Positions 27,401-35,438 are shown, counted from the first letter of the stretch. The stretch: 62,407 nt of DNA from Planctomycetia bacterium (GCA_021414115.1 JAIOPD010000019.1:1-62407), one strand, 5' to 3'. Numbers and translations: made by a program. The notes: generated by a model from the letters alone, not told the origin.

Positions 27401-29435
27401 GCAGCCAGCCGCAGACCTCGCGCAGGCGCAGCGCACGATCGAGGAGCTCGCGGCGACCGCCAAGAGCCCACGGACCAGGCAGATTGCCTATGCCGCCTGG
27501 ATCAAGGCCGACGGCTCGGGAGACGGGGCGTTTCTTGCAGCCTCCAAGGGCAAAGAGAGTCTCCGCGACGTGCTCGCCGCGGTTCCGCTGATTGCCGATG
27601 AGAAACTCCGCTCGGGCCTCTACTCCGTCGTGCGACCGCTGCTCTTTGAACTGCCACCGGGTATCGAGAAGGAGTCGGCCAGCGGACTCCAGCAGTCCGG
27701 CTTGAGAGTCGCTTTCTACCATCCGAACCCGCCGAACGCGGCGATCGAGACGTTCGCCGGACTCACTCCGAAAGCGACGGGCATCGCGAGCCAGATCACG
27801 CTCGACGTTCCCCAGAAGACCCAGCGTGAGGCGTTTGGGCTCACGTTCAGCGGGTTTCTCCAGGTGCCGATGAACGGAAAATACACGTTCTTCCTCGCCT
27901 CCGACGATGGCTCGCGGCTGTATCTCGATGGGAAACTCGTGGTGAACAACGACGGCCTCCACGGCATGGGCGAGAAGGCCGGCGGCGTCGACCTCACTGC
28001 CGGCTCCCATCCGATCGCGGTCACCTACTTCGACAACGGCGGAGGCAACGGCCTCTCCCTCGCCTGGACTGGCCCCGACCTCCCAAGGCAGCCGCTGGGA
28101 GCCGACCGCCTCGCGACGGTCGTCGGTGTCGATACCGTGCACGACGTGGCGATCCGGTCGCTGCGATCGATCCCGGGCCACGGGGCCGAGAAGTTCAGGG
28201 ATCTGGACGCTCTCATCAAGGCCGGCCGCTCGCGGGCCACCGCGATCGAGGCACTCGGCGGCATTCCCGAAAAGGACTGGTCGCAGGCGGAACTGCCAGA
28301 ACTCGCCGACAATGTCGTCGGCTTTCTGACGTCGATCCCCGCGGCGGGAAGGACGAGCGGTGTGGCCCTCGAGGCGATGACACTCGCCCGGGCGATCGCC
28401 GCAAAGCTCCCCTCCGACAAGGGCAAGGCGATCACCGAACGGCTCCAGAATCTGGACGTGCCCGTGATCGCGATCGGAACGGTGCTCGAGCGGATGATCT
28501 ACGACAAGGAGAGCCTGGCGGTGCAGGCGGGCAAGCCCGTGGAGTTTCGGTTCTCGAACAGCGATGCCATGCCGCACAACTTCGTGCTCGTGCGGCCAGG
28601 ATCGCTCGAGGAGGTGGGGCTCGCGGCGGAAGCCAGCGCCCGCGACGCCGACGCGAAAGATCGTCACTACGTGCCGAAGTCCGACAAGGTGCTGCTGGCA
28701 AGCCGGATGCTCGAGTCGGGGCAGAGCCAGACGATCGCCTTCGAAGCCCCGCAGGAGCCCGGCATCTATCCCTATGTCTGCACCTACCCCGGGCACTGGC
28801 GGCGGATGTACGGGGCGCTCACGGTGGTGGCCGACATCGACGCCTACGAGGCGAATCCGGACGCCTACCTCGCCTCCCACCCCCTGCCCCTCCGCGACGA
28901 ACTGCTCGCGAGCGTGGGCCGCAACAAGGAGTGGGCCTACGACGACCTGATCACCGCCGTCAAGGCGATGCCCTCGGGCCGCTCGTTCGATGTGGGCAGG
29001 AAGGTGTTTGCCGTCGCCAACTGCGTCGGCTGCCACAAGCTCGGCGGCGCAGGGCAGGAAGTGGGGCCCGACCTCACGAAGATCGATCCCGCCAAGCACA
29101 CGGCCGAGCACCTCCTGAAATCGATCTGCGAGCCGTCGCAGGAAATCGCGGAAAAGTTTCAGTCGAATGTGTTCGTGCTCGACTCCGGCAAGGTGGTGAC
29201 GGGCATGGTCGTCGCGGAGACGGCGGACGAATGCCGGGTGATGGTCGATCCGCTGGCCCGATGTGAGCCGGTCGTGGTGGCCAAGCCGACGATCGACGAA
29301 CGAACGAAGTCGCCCGTCTCGATCATGCCGAAGGGAATGCTCAACCGGCTCTCGCAGGAGGAGATTCTCGACCTGATGGCCTACCTGCTGGCCAAGGGCG
29401 ACAAGTCCCATCCGGTGTATGCAGCCAAGCCCTGA
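24492..29435 (+). CDS. fused SGNH / PVC dehydrogenase / PA14 / cupredoxin / cytochrome c protein
   Basis: A 1647-residue secreted multidomain protein. After a signal peptide (about residues 1-32) come an SGNH-hydrolase-like domain (about 35-265; IGNTLADRM, NLGFSGDE, NGIHLLEHGD, lacking the usual GDS serine); a PVC-type membrane-bound dehydrogenase beta-propeller (about 360-720); HEAT-like repeats (about 790-1060); a PA14 domain (about 1070-1195); a cupredoxin domain with all four type-1 copper ligands (His1362, Cys1430, His1435, Met1439); and a C-terminal cytochrome c with CVGCH at 1511-1515. The GAGGAGA site nine bases upstream selects this ATG over one 27 bases earlier. Such proteins are typical of Planctomycetes and Verrucomicrobia and are thought to oxidise sugars or alcohols in the periplasm. 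Electrons probably pass from the propeller to the copper and heme domains. The substrate is unknown. Confidence 0.92.
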   Translation: MPCTHVADCRRQIAQALLAIAATFVAAPATFAVDPALTLEKGDHIAIIGNTLADRMQHSGWLETYVHALHPDLDLVFRNLGFSGDELKNRVREDNFGTPDQWLEKVQASVVFCFFGFNEAWRGPAGLDGFKKDLADTIDGMRAQKYDGRSAPRLVFFSPIAHEDLKSPHLPDGSANNTNLALYTAAMQEVCQAKGVAFIDLFAATKELYAKAAKPLTMNGIHLLEHGDRAVAEVIVKDLFGAAKPAADEPAVERLRQAILDRNYYWFSRYRVVDGYNVFGGRSKLAWFGQSNADVMMREMEIFDVMTANRDARVWAVAKGGDLVVKDDNIPAELEVKTNIPGKLEGGKHEYLGGKEAIGKMKIAEGMEANLFASEEMFPELANPVQMAVDTDGRIFASVWPSYPHWNPTEPRRDRIVCLPDDDGDGVADRCVTFADELNSVTGFEFWGGGMLVAALPEIWFLKDTDGDDKADVKIRMLQGLDSADSHHSANAMLVGPDGWLYWSRGVFNVSAMETPTKTVRSGATGVHRFNPRTFEVEFHFPIGPNPHGDVFDQWGYQFANDGTSGTGNYVNIGKGVGNKQWFRKRVRPVPATGLLSSSHFPEKNRGNFLICNSIGFLGVLQHEITYDGADITAREIEPILVSDDPNFRPTDLEIGADGALYVSDWANAIVGHMQHNMRDPNRDHSHGRIYRITATGRPLVPPVRLKGKPIQDVCQQAFFAKENTTRYRGRLELSGRPADEVVSQVGSWTKSLDPAKPDDAQALLECLWVFEEQRVPNEDLLKRVFAAGEPRVRAAAIRTLGHWGPQIAGWEPLLLAAATDSAALVRAEAVKAAVSFEGAAPAETIFEVATRPLDPELDTVLKYARGKINVDKVVADALAAKQPLSKAARAFVLANSNADLLLKLERTEDVCQAILSRQDASVDALRQALAGLADIRKTSSLPTLLQLIRDRDAAGKPDSLDGLSKLLAEQPAADLAQAQRTIEELAATAKSPRTRQIAYAAWIKADGSGDGAFLAASKGKESLRDVLAAVPLIADEKLRSGLYSVVRPLLFELPPGIEKESASGLQQSGLRVAFYHPNPPNAAIETFAGLTPKATGIASQITLDVPQKTQREAFGLTFSGFLQVPMNGKYTFFLASDDGSRLYLDGKLVVNNDGLHGMGEKAGGVDLTAGSHPIAVTYFDNGGGNGLSLAWTGPDLPRQPLGADRLATVVGVDTVHDVAIRSLRSIPGHGAEKFRDLDALIKAGRSRATAIEALGGIPEKDWSQAELPELADNVVGFLTSIPAAGRTSGVALEAMTLARAIAAKLPSDKGKAITERLQNLDVPVIAIGTVLERMIYDKESLAVQAGKPVEFRFSNSDAMPHNFVLVRPGSLEEVGLAAEASARDADAKDRHYVPKSDKVLLASRMLESGQSQTIAFEAPQEPGIYPYVCTYPGHWRRMYGALTVVADIDAYEANPDAYLASHPLPLRDELLASVGRNKEWAYDDLITAVKAMPSGRSFDVGRKVFAVANCVGCHKLGGAGQEVGPDLTKIDPAKHTAEHLLKSICEPSQEIAEKFQSNVFVLDSGKVVTGMVVAETADECRVMVDPLARCEPVVVAKPTIDERTKSPVSIMPKGMLNRLSQEEILDLMAYLLAKGDKSHPVYAAKP

Positions 29436-29462
29436 GTGCCCGGTCGCGAGGAGAAGACTTCC

Positions 29463-29924
29463 ATGGCCCAGATCGCAGTCGGAGACCGGGCACCCGTGTT
29501 TACGGCCGTCCTTCAAGACGGCAGCACGTTCGACTCGTCCTCGGTGATCGGGAAGAAGTGGCTCGTGCTCTTCTTTTATCCCAAGGACGACACGCCGGTC
29601 TGCACGAAGGAGGCGTGTGCGTTTCGCGATTCCTACGCCCGGTTCGTGGACGCCGGTGCCGAGGTCGTCGGCGTGAGCAGCGATACCGCCGCCAGCCACG
29701 CGAAGTTCGCCGCCAAGCATCGGCTGCCGTTCCCGATCATCGCCGACCAGGATCGCGCGGTGCGGCGGCTCTTCGGCGTGCCCAACACGCTGGCGATCTT
29801 TCCGGGTCGGGTCACCTACGTGATCGACCGTGAGGGCGTCGTTCGGATGGTTTATTCCGCGATGCTCGCCTCCGACGAGCACGTCACCCGCGCGCTCGCC
29901 GCGATCACGCCGTCCCGCGGTTGA
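29463..29924 (+). CDS. bcp: peroxiredoxin, Bcp/PrxQ type
   Basis: A 153-residue thiol peroxidase. The active-site block DDTPVCTKEACAFRD gives the peroxidatic Cys47 and a resolving Cys52 five residues later, as in two-Cys PrxQ/Bcp enzymes. FPIIADQDRAVRRLFGV is the usual C-terminal landmark. It reduces peroxides with thioredoxin-type donors. GAGGAG lies before the chosen ATG; the codons upstream of it are not family-like. It starts 27 bases after the large redox protein and is probably co-transcribed, which would pair periplasmic oxidation with peroxide defence. Confidence 0.94.
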   Translation: MAQIAVGDRAPVFTAVLQDGSTFDSSSVIGKKWLVLFFYPKDDTPVCTKEACAFRDSYARFVDAGAEVVGVSSDTAASHAKFAAKHRLPFPIIADQDRAVRRLFGVPNTLAIFPGRVTYVIDREGVVRMVYSAMLASDEHVTRALAAITPSRG

Positions 29925-29937
29925 ACGACCCCGTCAG

Positions 29938-30043
29938 GGAGCCCCAAGCGCGAGCGCGGGGTATACGCCCTCCACCCCGACCCGCTCCGCGGAGCCGCCA
30001 CGGACAGCTACCCGTCTACCCGTCGCTCGCGCTCCGGGCTTCC
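29938..30043 (-). repeat. dispersed asymmetric inverted repeat, reversed copy, 106 bp
   Basis: The B arm leads (GGAGCCCCAAGCGCGAG..., one A missing from the usual GGAAGC) and the complement of the A arm closes it (...CGCTCGCGCTCCGGGCTTCC). The centre keeps GCTCCGCGGAGC. It fills the gap between the convergent bcp and cation-exchanger genes. Confidence 0.88.
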
Positions 30044-30075
30044 CGGGCACCCGGTGCCACGGCACCCGCAGGTCC

Positions 30076-31119
30076 TCACTCGGGGAGATGGAAGAAGCCG
30101 ATCGCGAGGATGGTGTAGACGCCGAGGAGCAGAAACCCTTCGAACCAGTTTGCCTTTCCGTCCTCGATAAGATCCCGAGTGATGACGGTGGCGAGCACGA
30201 TCGCGACGACTTCGAAGCCGGTGAAGGCCAAGTCCATTGGCTGCCCGATGATCCGTCCGGTGAACACCAGCAGCGGCGCGACGAGGAGCACGAGTTGGAT
30301 CGTCGAGCCAACCGTGGCGGCGAGCACGAGCGCCGGCCGTCCGCGTCTGGCGAAGTGAAACCCGGACAGAATCTCGCCGAGGCTGCCCGCGCCGCCGAGA
30401 AGCACCAGGCCGCTGAAGGTGTTGGAGAGCCCGAGCTGGCGGGCTGTCGGCTCGAGGGCGTGCGACAGGAGTTCGGTCATGACTCCCAGCAGCCCGCCTG
30501 CGATCACCAGGTTGAGAAGACTTCGCCACGCCGGCATGTCGGGATGCCGATCATCCATCGACTCTTCGGCTGGAAGACCCGTGCCGTGCCCGCCAGAGGC
30601 CATCGTTACGACCACGTTCATGCAGTACATCGCGATCAACACGAACGACATCTCGAGCGACAGGTCGCGGGTTCCCTCGGGCGTGCCGAGGTTGAACATG
30701 GCCGGCACGATGAAGCAGAACGCGCAGATCATCAACATCGATCCGCTCACGGCGAGCCGCCGCGGATCAAACTTCTGCTCGCCATAGCGCACGCCACCGG
30801 CGATGAGCGCCACCCCCATGCTTACGAGGAGGTTGGCGAGGATCGCACCGGTCAGCGACGCCTTCACCACGCTCGTGAGGCCATTGGACAGGGCGACGCC
30901 GCCGATGATCAGCTCCGGCAGGTTGTTGAGCGTCGAGTTGAGCAGTCCGCCGACCGTCGGCCCGAGCCGTGCCGCGAGGCTCTCCGTGGCCCCTCCCATC
31001 ATTCCGACGAGCGGCACGATCGCGAAGAGTGCCGCCGAAAAGACGACGAGGGGCGGCGCCTCGTTCCATGCGAGCCCCAGGGCCAGCGAAACCGCCGCGA
31101 GCAGCCAGGGTCCGGTCAT
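30076..31119 (-). CDS. calcium/proton exchanger, CaCA superfamily
   Basis: A 347-residue inner-membrane antiporter with about ten hydrophobic spans. Both alpha-repeats of the CaCA fold are seen: GGATESLAARLGPTVGG with LLNSTLNNLPELIIG near residues 42-73, and LLGGAGSLGEILSG in the second half, each with the acidic residue used for cation transport. A short acidic loop (EESMDDRHPDMP) divides the halves. Length matches Cax-type Ca2+/H+ exchangers. Its ATG overlaps the stop of the ABC substrate-binding gene by four bases, so it is the last gene of the STAS/ABC operon. Ca2+ is the most likely ion but not proven. Confidence 0.9.
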   Translation of the reverse strand: MTGPWLLAAVSLALGLAWNEAPPLVVFSAALFAIVPLVGMMGGATESLAARLGPTVGGLLNSTLNNLPELIIGGVALSNGLTSVVKASLTGAILANLLVSMGVALIAGGVRYGEQKFDPRRLAVSGSMLMICAFCFIVPAMFNLGTPEGTRDLSLEMSFVLIAMYCMNVVVTMASGGHGTGLPAEESMDDRHPDMPAWRSLLNLVIAGGLLGVMTELLSHALEPTARQLGLSNTFSGLVLLGGAGSLGEILSGFHFARRGRPALVLAATVGSTIQLVLLVAPLLVFTGRIIGQPMDLAFTGFEVVAIVLATVITRDLIEDGKANWFEGFLLLGVYTILAIGFFHLPE

Positions 31120-32252
31120 GGCCGACTCCCTTCCGAGGTCGGGTCGTGCGGTTCATCGAACGGCCCCTGAAGCACGGCATCGGGCTGATCGCGGCGACCC
31201 TCCGATCCGATCACGATCTTTGCCTGCCGCAGGATGGCCTCGGGTACCCGCCACCGCGAGTGGTCGTAGCCCGGCGCCCGGAGGTTGACCATGAGCCGGG
31301 GCGGGATGCTCTGCGATGTCTCGCCGATAGGAATGGCCGCGGGATCCGCGCCGGAGAGCAGGTCGCCCGCGGTGTGGCCCGCGAGCAGGCCCACCTCGTG
31401 AAAATCGAAGCCGACGTCGAACAGGGTGCCCCGGTCGGGTTTGCCCGGGATCACGGTGAACGTCGGCAGGTCCGCCTTGGCGGCGGTCGCCACCACCGAC
31501 TCGATCACGCTGGCGATGGTCGTGTCGCCCGGCACGAAGATCACGTCGGCGCCCCGGGAGATCGTCGACTGGATCGCCTCGACGACGCCCGACGAGTTTT
31601 CCACGGCCGCTTCGAGGAGCACCAGGCCGCGCGCCTTGCAGACGCCGCGTGCGAGCTCCATGAAACGCCGCGAGTTACTCTCGGCCGGGTTGTGGGCCAC
31701 GCCCACGCGGACCACCTGCGGGTTGATCGCGAGGAGAATCCGAAACGTGGCATCCACAGGAGCCAGACTGCCGTAGCCGACGAGGTGTCGGGGATGCGTC
31801 AGGGGCTCGCCGCGGACGAGCCCCACTCCGGCTGAAAAGGGATCGGCCACGGCGGCGAAGACGTGGAGGACGCGCCCCCGCTCATTGGCGTTGGCCAGCG
31901 CCTGCAGCGACGGCGTGCTCGAGGTGAGTGCGAGATCGAAGCCACCGCCGACGATCTCCCGCGCGATGGCATTGGCCTGCGCCAGATCGCCCTCGGCGTT
32001 GTAGCGGCGAACGGTGCAGGTGCGACCCTCGACGAAGCCCCTGTCGGCAAGGCCGTCGATCATCCCGCGCACCGCGTCATCGAGCAGCGTGGAACTCACC
32101 TGCTGGAGCACCGCCACTGCCGGAAGCGACCGCTGTGTCGAGGCCCGGTCGGTGAGAAGCAGGAGCCCCGACGCGGCCGACACCAGCGCGATCAGCGGCA
32201 TCCAGCGGCGGACGACAGACACGGAAGTGGCATTCATCGGGGCAACGGCCAT
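31116..32252 (-). CDS. ABC transporter substrate-binding protein (PF04392/TrpX-like)
   Basis: A 378-residue protein with an N-terminal signal anchor (WMPLIALVSAASGLLLL) and the ABC_sub_bind fold: VAVLQQVSSTLLDDAVRGMIDGL, FDLALTSSTPSLQALANA, NPQVVRVGVAHNPAESNS and GADVIFVPGDTTIASVIES. This family pairs with TrpX/Y/Z-type transporters that import tryptophan, tyrosine or similar small molecules. No lipobox was seen, so it may stay membrane-anchored by its signal. It begins three bases after the ATPase gene, and its stop overlaps the Ca2+/H+ exchanger start. A start 15 bases downstream is possible but lacks a ribosome-binding site. The ligand is unknown. Confidence 0.88.
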   Translation of the reverse strand: MAVAPMNATSVSVVRRWMPLIALVSAASGLLLLTDRASTQRSLPAVAVLQQVSSTLLDDAVRGMIDGLADRGFVEGRTCTVRRYNAEGDLAQANAIAREIVGGGFDLALTSSTPSLQALANANERGRVLHVFAAVADPFSAGVGLVRGEPLTHPRHLVGYGSLAPVDATFRILLAINPQVVRVGVAHNPAESNSRRFMELARGVCKARGLVLLEAAVENSSGVVEAIQSTISRGADVIFVPGDTTIASVIESVVATAAKADLPTFTVIPGKPDRGTLFDVGFDFHEVGLLAGHTAGDLLSGADPAAIPIGETSQSIPPRLMVNLRAPGYDHSRWRVPEAILRQAKIVIGSEGRRDQPDAVLQGPFDEPHDPTSEGSRP

Positions 32253-32255
32253 GGC

Positions 32256-33068
32256 TCAGACATAGGCCTCCGCAAGGGTCTGTGCGGCCGCGTCGTCGAG
32301 TTGATCATCGCGGCGAAGTCGGTCGAACCGGGCGGCCAGATCGTCCGCCGTGAGCCGCCGCTTGGCGGGCCCGTCCACATCGAGTTCTACGCGTCCGCGG
32401 TGGATGAGGATCAGCCGGTCACCGAGCGACGCCGCCTGAGCTAGCGAGTGGGTGACCATGAGCGCCGTGAGCCGCTCCTCGCGGATCAGCCGCGCGGTGG
32501 CCTGCACCACGCGGTCGGCGGCCGCCGGGTCGAGTGCGGCGGTGTGCTCATCGAGCAGCAACAGTTCGGGGCGGTGCCAGGTTGCCATCACCAGCGTGAC
32601 GATCTGCCGCTGGCCTCCGGAGAGCGATCCGATCGGCTGATCGAGCCGGGCCTCGAGCCCGGGCACGATCCGCGCCAGCCGCGCGGCCGCCTCTGCGCGG
32701 AGCGCCGCGGTCGTCGCCCACCCCAGCCCGGCGGGCCGCCCGCGACAGGCGGCGACGGCGAGATTTTCGAGCACCGTCAGGCTTCCTGCCGTGCCCGCCC
32801 GTGGATCCTGAAACACGCGGCCGATCAAGGCCGCACGGGCATGCTGGGTCCAGGCCGTGATCTCGTGACCTGCAAGCCGGATACTTCCGCCGGTGAGCCG
32901 CACCGTGCCCGCGATCGATCCAAGCAGCGTACTCTTACCCGAGCCATTGGTACCGATCACCACCACGAACGTTCCCGCCGGAATCGTCAGCGAGACGTCG
33001 TCCACGGCCCGCACCCGCGGCCCTCCGGCCGCTGCAAACTCGACGCTGGCGTGGGTGAGTTCGAGCAT
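32256..33068 (-). CDS. ABC transporter ATP-binding protein
   Basis: A 270-residue ATPase with Walker A GTNGSGKST (residues 39-47), Q-loop (VFQDPRAGT), signature LSGGQ (149-153), Walker B LLLLDEHTAALDP and H-loop (MVTHSLAQA). The DEH after Walker B, in place of DEP, is typical of the subgroup that pairs with PF04392 binding proteins. It starts one base after the permease stop and is followed three bases later by the binding protein, so the three form one transporter. It energises import of the unknown ligand. Confidence 0.94.
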   Translation of the reverse strand: MLELTHASVEFAAAGGPRVRAVDDVSLTIPAGTFVVVIGTNGSGKSTLLGSIAGTVRLTGGSIRLAGHEITAWTQHARAALIGRVFQDPRAGTAGSLTVLENLAVAACRGRPAGLGWATTAALRAEAAARLARIVPGLEARLDQPIGSLSGGQRQIVTLVMATWHRPELLLLDEHTAALDPAAADRVVQATARLIREERLTALMVTHSLAQAASLGDRLILIHRGRVELDVDGPAKRRLTADDLAARFDRLRRDDQLDDAAAQTLAEAYV

Positions 33069-33069
33069 C

Positions 33070-33972
33070 TCAGGTCGCCTGCCTCCGCGCGAGGAACCGG
33101 GGGGCGACGAGCGCCGCGAGCACGACGACTGCGGTCGCGGCCTTGAGCCAGTCGGGATCGAGGCCGGCACGCAGCGCCGAGGCGACGAGCAGCCGGAACG
33201 TGACACTCCCCGCCGCAGCGGCGATGAGGGCCGCCCCCAGCCGCACCGGCCCGACGAGCGCCGCGCCGAGAAACACGCTCGCCATCCCCCACACGACCAT
33301 CCCGATGCCCATCTGCACGTCGGTGAAGCCCTGGTATTGGGCTACGAGCGCCCCCGAAGCGGCCGTCAGCGAGTTGGCGAGCGCCAATCCCGCCACGGTC
33401 ATCAGCCCCGTGTTGCGGCCGAGGGCGCGGGCCATCGACGGGGTGTCGCCGCCAGCCCGCATCGCGGTGCCGAGCTGCGTGAGAAAAAAGAGGTAGAGCG
33501 CCATGATCGCCCCCGCGGCGAACACGACCACCAGCGCGAGCCGGGCCGCTTCGCCGGCGACGGCCTCCTCCATCCCCAGGCGGATGAAGGCGGGACCGCA
33601 GGCCGCCTCGGCCTTGTCGAAGAGCGTGGTCGTGCCGCTCAGCGGCACGTTACTGCGGCCCAGGCTGACGAGGCTCACGCTCGCCAGCGCCGTGCTCACG
33701 AGGATGCCCGAGAGCAGCCGCTCGACGCCGAGGAAGGCATGAAGGATCGCCGTCACGCTGCCGGCCGCCGCGCCCGCTCCCATGCCTGCGGCCGTGGCGA
33801 CGAACGGGTCGACGCCCTTCGTGAGCAGCACGGCCGCGACCACCGCGCCGAGCGTGAACGACCCGTCGGTCGTGATGTCGGGGAAGGAAAACAGCTTGTA
33901 ACTCACATACACGCCGAGCGCCACCAGCGCCAGCGCGATGCCGAAGGTCCACGTGGAGAGCAGCGTGATCAT
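33070..33972 (-). CDS. ABC transporter permease (branched-chain/sugar type)
   Basis: A 300-residue inner-membrane permease with eight or nine hydrophobic spans, including FGIALALVALGVYVSYKLF, VVAAVLLTKGVDPFVAT and LALVVVFAAGAIMALYLFF. The LFSFPDITTDGSFTLGA motif and the AMRAGGDTPSMARALGRNTG coupling loop are typical of the permease partners of PF04392 binding proteins. The ATG overlaps the stop of the STAS-domain gene by four bases. It is part of one operon with the ATPase, binding protein and Ca2+/H+ exchanger. Confidence 0.93.
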   Translation of the reverse strand: MITLLSTWTFGIALALVALGVYVSYKLFSFPDITTDGSFTLGAVVAAVLLTKGVDPFVATAAGMGAGAAAGSVTAILHAFLGVERLLSGILVSTALASVSLVSLGRSNVPLSGTTTLFDKAEAACGPAFIRLGMEEAVAGEAARLALVVVFAAGAIMALYLFFLTQLGTAMRAGGDTPSMARALGRNTGLMTVAGLALANSLTAASGALVAQYQGFTDVQMGIGMVVWGMASVFLGAALVGPVRLGAALIAAAAGSVTFRLLVASALRAGLDPDWLKAATAVVVLAALVAPRFLARRQAT

Positions 33973-35243
33973 CGCGCTGCCTCTGCCGTGGCGAGATGGA
34001 CGTCGAGCGGGGCGAACCAGGCGGCCCCGCGCACGAACTCCGAGCGGCCGCTGCCGAGCACCGGCTGCGGGTCGGCGACGAGGTGCATCACCGCCAGAGG
34101 CTCCGACGCGGCGAGATCGGCGACCGTCGTGCGGAGATCGACGGCACCGCGGCGGATCGGCCGGTAGGGGAAGACGACCGCATGAAAGTGGCCGGAGGCG
34201 TCGTGCCCTGGAATCGGGCGGACGAATGCCGCCAGTCTCCTGCCGGCTCCGCGACAGCAGACGCCCACGACCAGGGCCGTGTGCCGTGCGTAGACCGGCT
34301 CCCGCGAGAAGCTCAGCCACCGCACCGCCACGTCACGCCGACCAGCGAGCGGCGAGTCGCCACCGGCGACCTCCGCGAGCGGCCTGATGAGCTCGGCACC
34401 GACGAGTCCGTGCACCTCGGCCGCGACCACGACGGCGATCGCGTCGGCCTCCGTCTGGGAGAGCAGGCTGACCGCGAGGTCGTCGATGAGGATCGTCGGC
34501 TCGTCGGCCATCGGCTCGAAGCCGCAGCGACCGCCAGGGATGCCCTGCCAGACGAGCCCCGAGAGGATGTCGGCCTCGGCCTGGAGGTCACCGGTCGGGA
34601 GCACGAAATCGATCGCTGCATGGTGATGGGGTGGCCGATGAAAGACGGCGCCGTCGAGGGCGGCAAACTCGCCGGCGCGACGGGCCGGCGGAGCATCGTC
34701 GGCGATGCCGCCGAGGCCGAAGGCGAACGTGCTCCTTGGGAGCGTCCGCCGGGGATGTGCGGGAGCCCGCCCTGACACGGCCTCGACGGCCGCCCCGATC
34801 AGCTCAGCAGGCAACGGGCCGCGTGGCGGCTGCTCCAGGGCGACGAGCCTCACGCCACGGGCCTCGATGTCGGCGACCGGCCGCCGTAGCGCCGCCCGGC
34901 CAGTGGGCTGCTCGCCCCCGGCAGCCGCGCCCATGAGGATCGGCGTGAGCCGAGTGAGATCGAGCACTCGGCGAACCGTCGGGCTGGCCGTGCTGACGAG
35001 GCATGAGCCGCCGGCGGCCTTCACTGACCGCTGCACGTCGAAGAGCCCGCGAATACCCGCCGAGCTCAGAAAGGTCACGGCGTCGAGATCGAGTCGGATG
35101 GCGTGCATTCCACGGCGAAGCTCGCCGTCAACAGCGTGCTGCAAGTCATCGCAGGTTTCCGAGTCGAGCCGCCCGACGAGCACGAGATCGACCGCGTCGC
35201 CGTCTTCCGTTCGTGCGATGGTGAGATCCACGCGGTCATCCAT
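33969..35243 (-). CDS. STAS-domain protein with a large uncharacterised C-terminal region
   Basis: A 424-residue protein. Residues 1-100 form a STAS (anti-sigma-factor antagonist) domain with LVLVGRLDSETCDDLQ and TFLSSAGIRGLFDV, where Ser60/Ser61 are candidate phosphorylation sites. The remaining 320 residues are not recognised: a Pro/Arg-rich linker (to about 200) and then an alpha/beta region (HHHAAIDFVLPTGDL, EPTILIDDLAVSLLSQTEADAIAVVV, AVMHLVADPQPVLGS). The HHH may bind metal. It opens the operon and overlaps the permease start, so it is presumably made with the transporter. STAS domains regulate some transporters, for example the SulP/SLC26 family, so a regulatory or signalling role is likely. 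The ATG before MDDRVDL is the best start. Confidence 0.85.
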   Translation of the reverse strand: MDDRVDLTIARTEDGDAVDLVLVGRLDSETCDDLQHAVDGELRRGMHAIRLDLDAVTFLSSAGIRGLFDVQRSVKAAGGSCLVSTASPTVRRVLDLTRLTPILMGAAAGGEQPTGRAALRRPVADIEARGVRLVALEQPPRGPLPAELIGAAVEAVSGRAPAHPRRTLPRSTFAFGLGGIADDAPPARRAGEFAALDGAVFHRPPHHHAAIDFVLPTGDLQAEADILSGLVWQGIPGGRCGFEPMADEPTILIDDLAVSLLSQTEADAIAVVVAAEVHGLVGAELIRPLAEVAGGDSPLAGRRDVAVRWLSFSREPVYARHTALVVGVCCRGAGRRLAAFVRPIPGHDASGHFHAVVFPYRPIRRGAVDLRTTVADLAASEPLAVMHLVADPQPVLGSGRSEFVRGAAWFAPLDVHLATAEAAR

Positions 35244-35336
35244 GGGTTCATGGCGGCTGGTGCGTTCGCGCCGCCGCTGCGCCGCGTATTCTCGCGACCC
35301 TCCCCGGATTCCGTCCACTGCCCGGCTCGCTCGGGC

Positions 35337-35438
35337 TTAACGCTCCCGATTGGCTCGCGGCCATGTCGAGCCGATGATCAGCCATCCACCGGCAACTCCC
35401 CAGATCAGAATCAGCCACAGCGCAATCGATTCAGACAC
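35337..35438 (-). CDS. small single-span membrane protein, 33 residues
   Basis: A GTG start with GGAGAG about nine bases upstream opens a 33-residue frame: a hydrophobic span (residues 5-23, IALWLILIWGVAGGWLIIG) followed by a basic tail (WPRANRER). It follows the positive-inside rule, with the C-terminus inside. It lies 93 bases upstream of the STAS gene on the same strand and may belong to the same transcript. No family recognised. Support comes from the RBS, the strongly membrane-like composition and its isolation; such a short frame could still be chance. Confidence 0.55.
   Translation of the reverse strand: MSESIALWLILIWGVAGGWLIIGSTWPRANRER

Noticed and set aside
24666-29882. Two long minus-strand frames antisense to the fused redox gene
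   Set aside because: All domains are on the plus strand, and the antisense products have low-complexity shadow composition.
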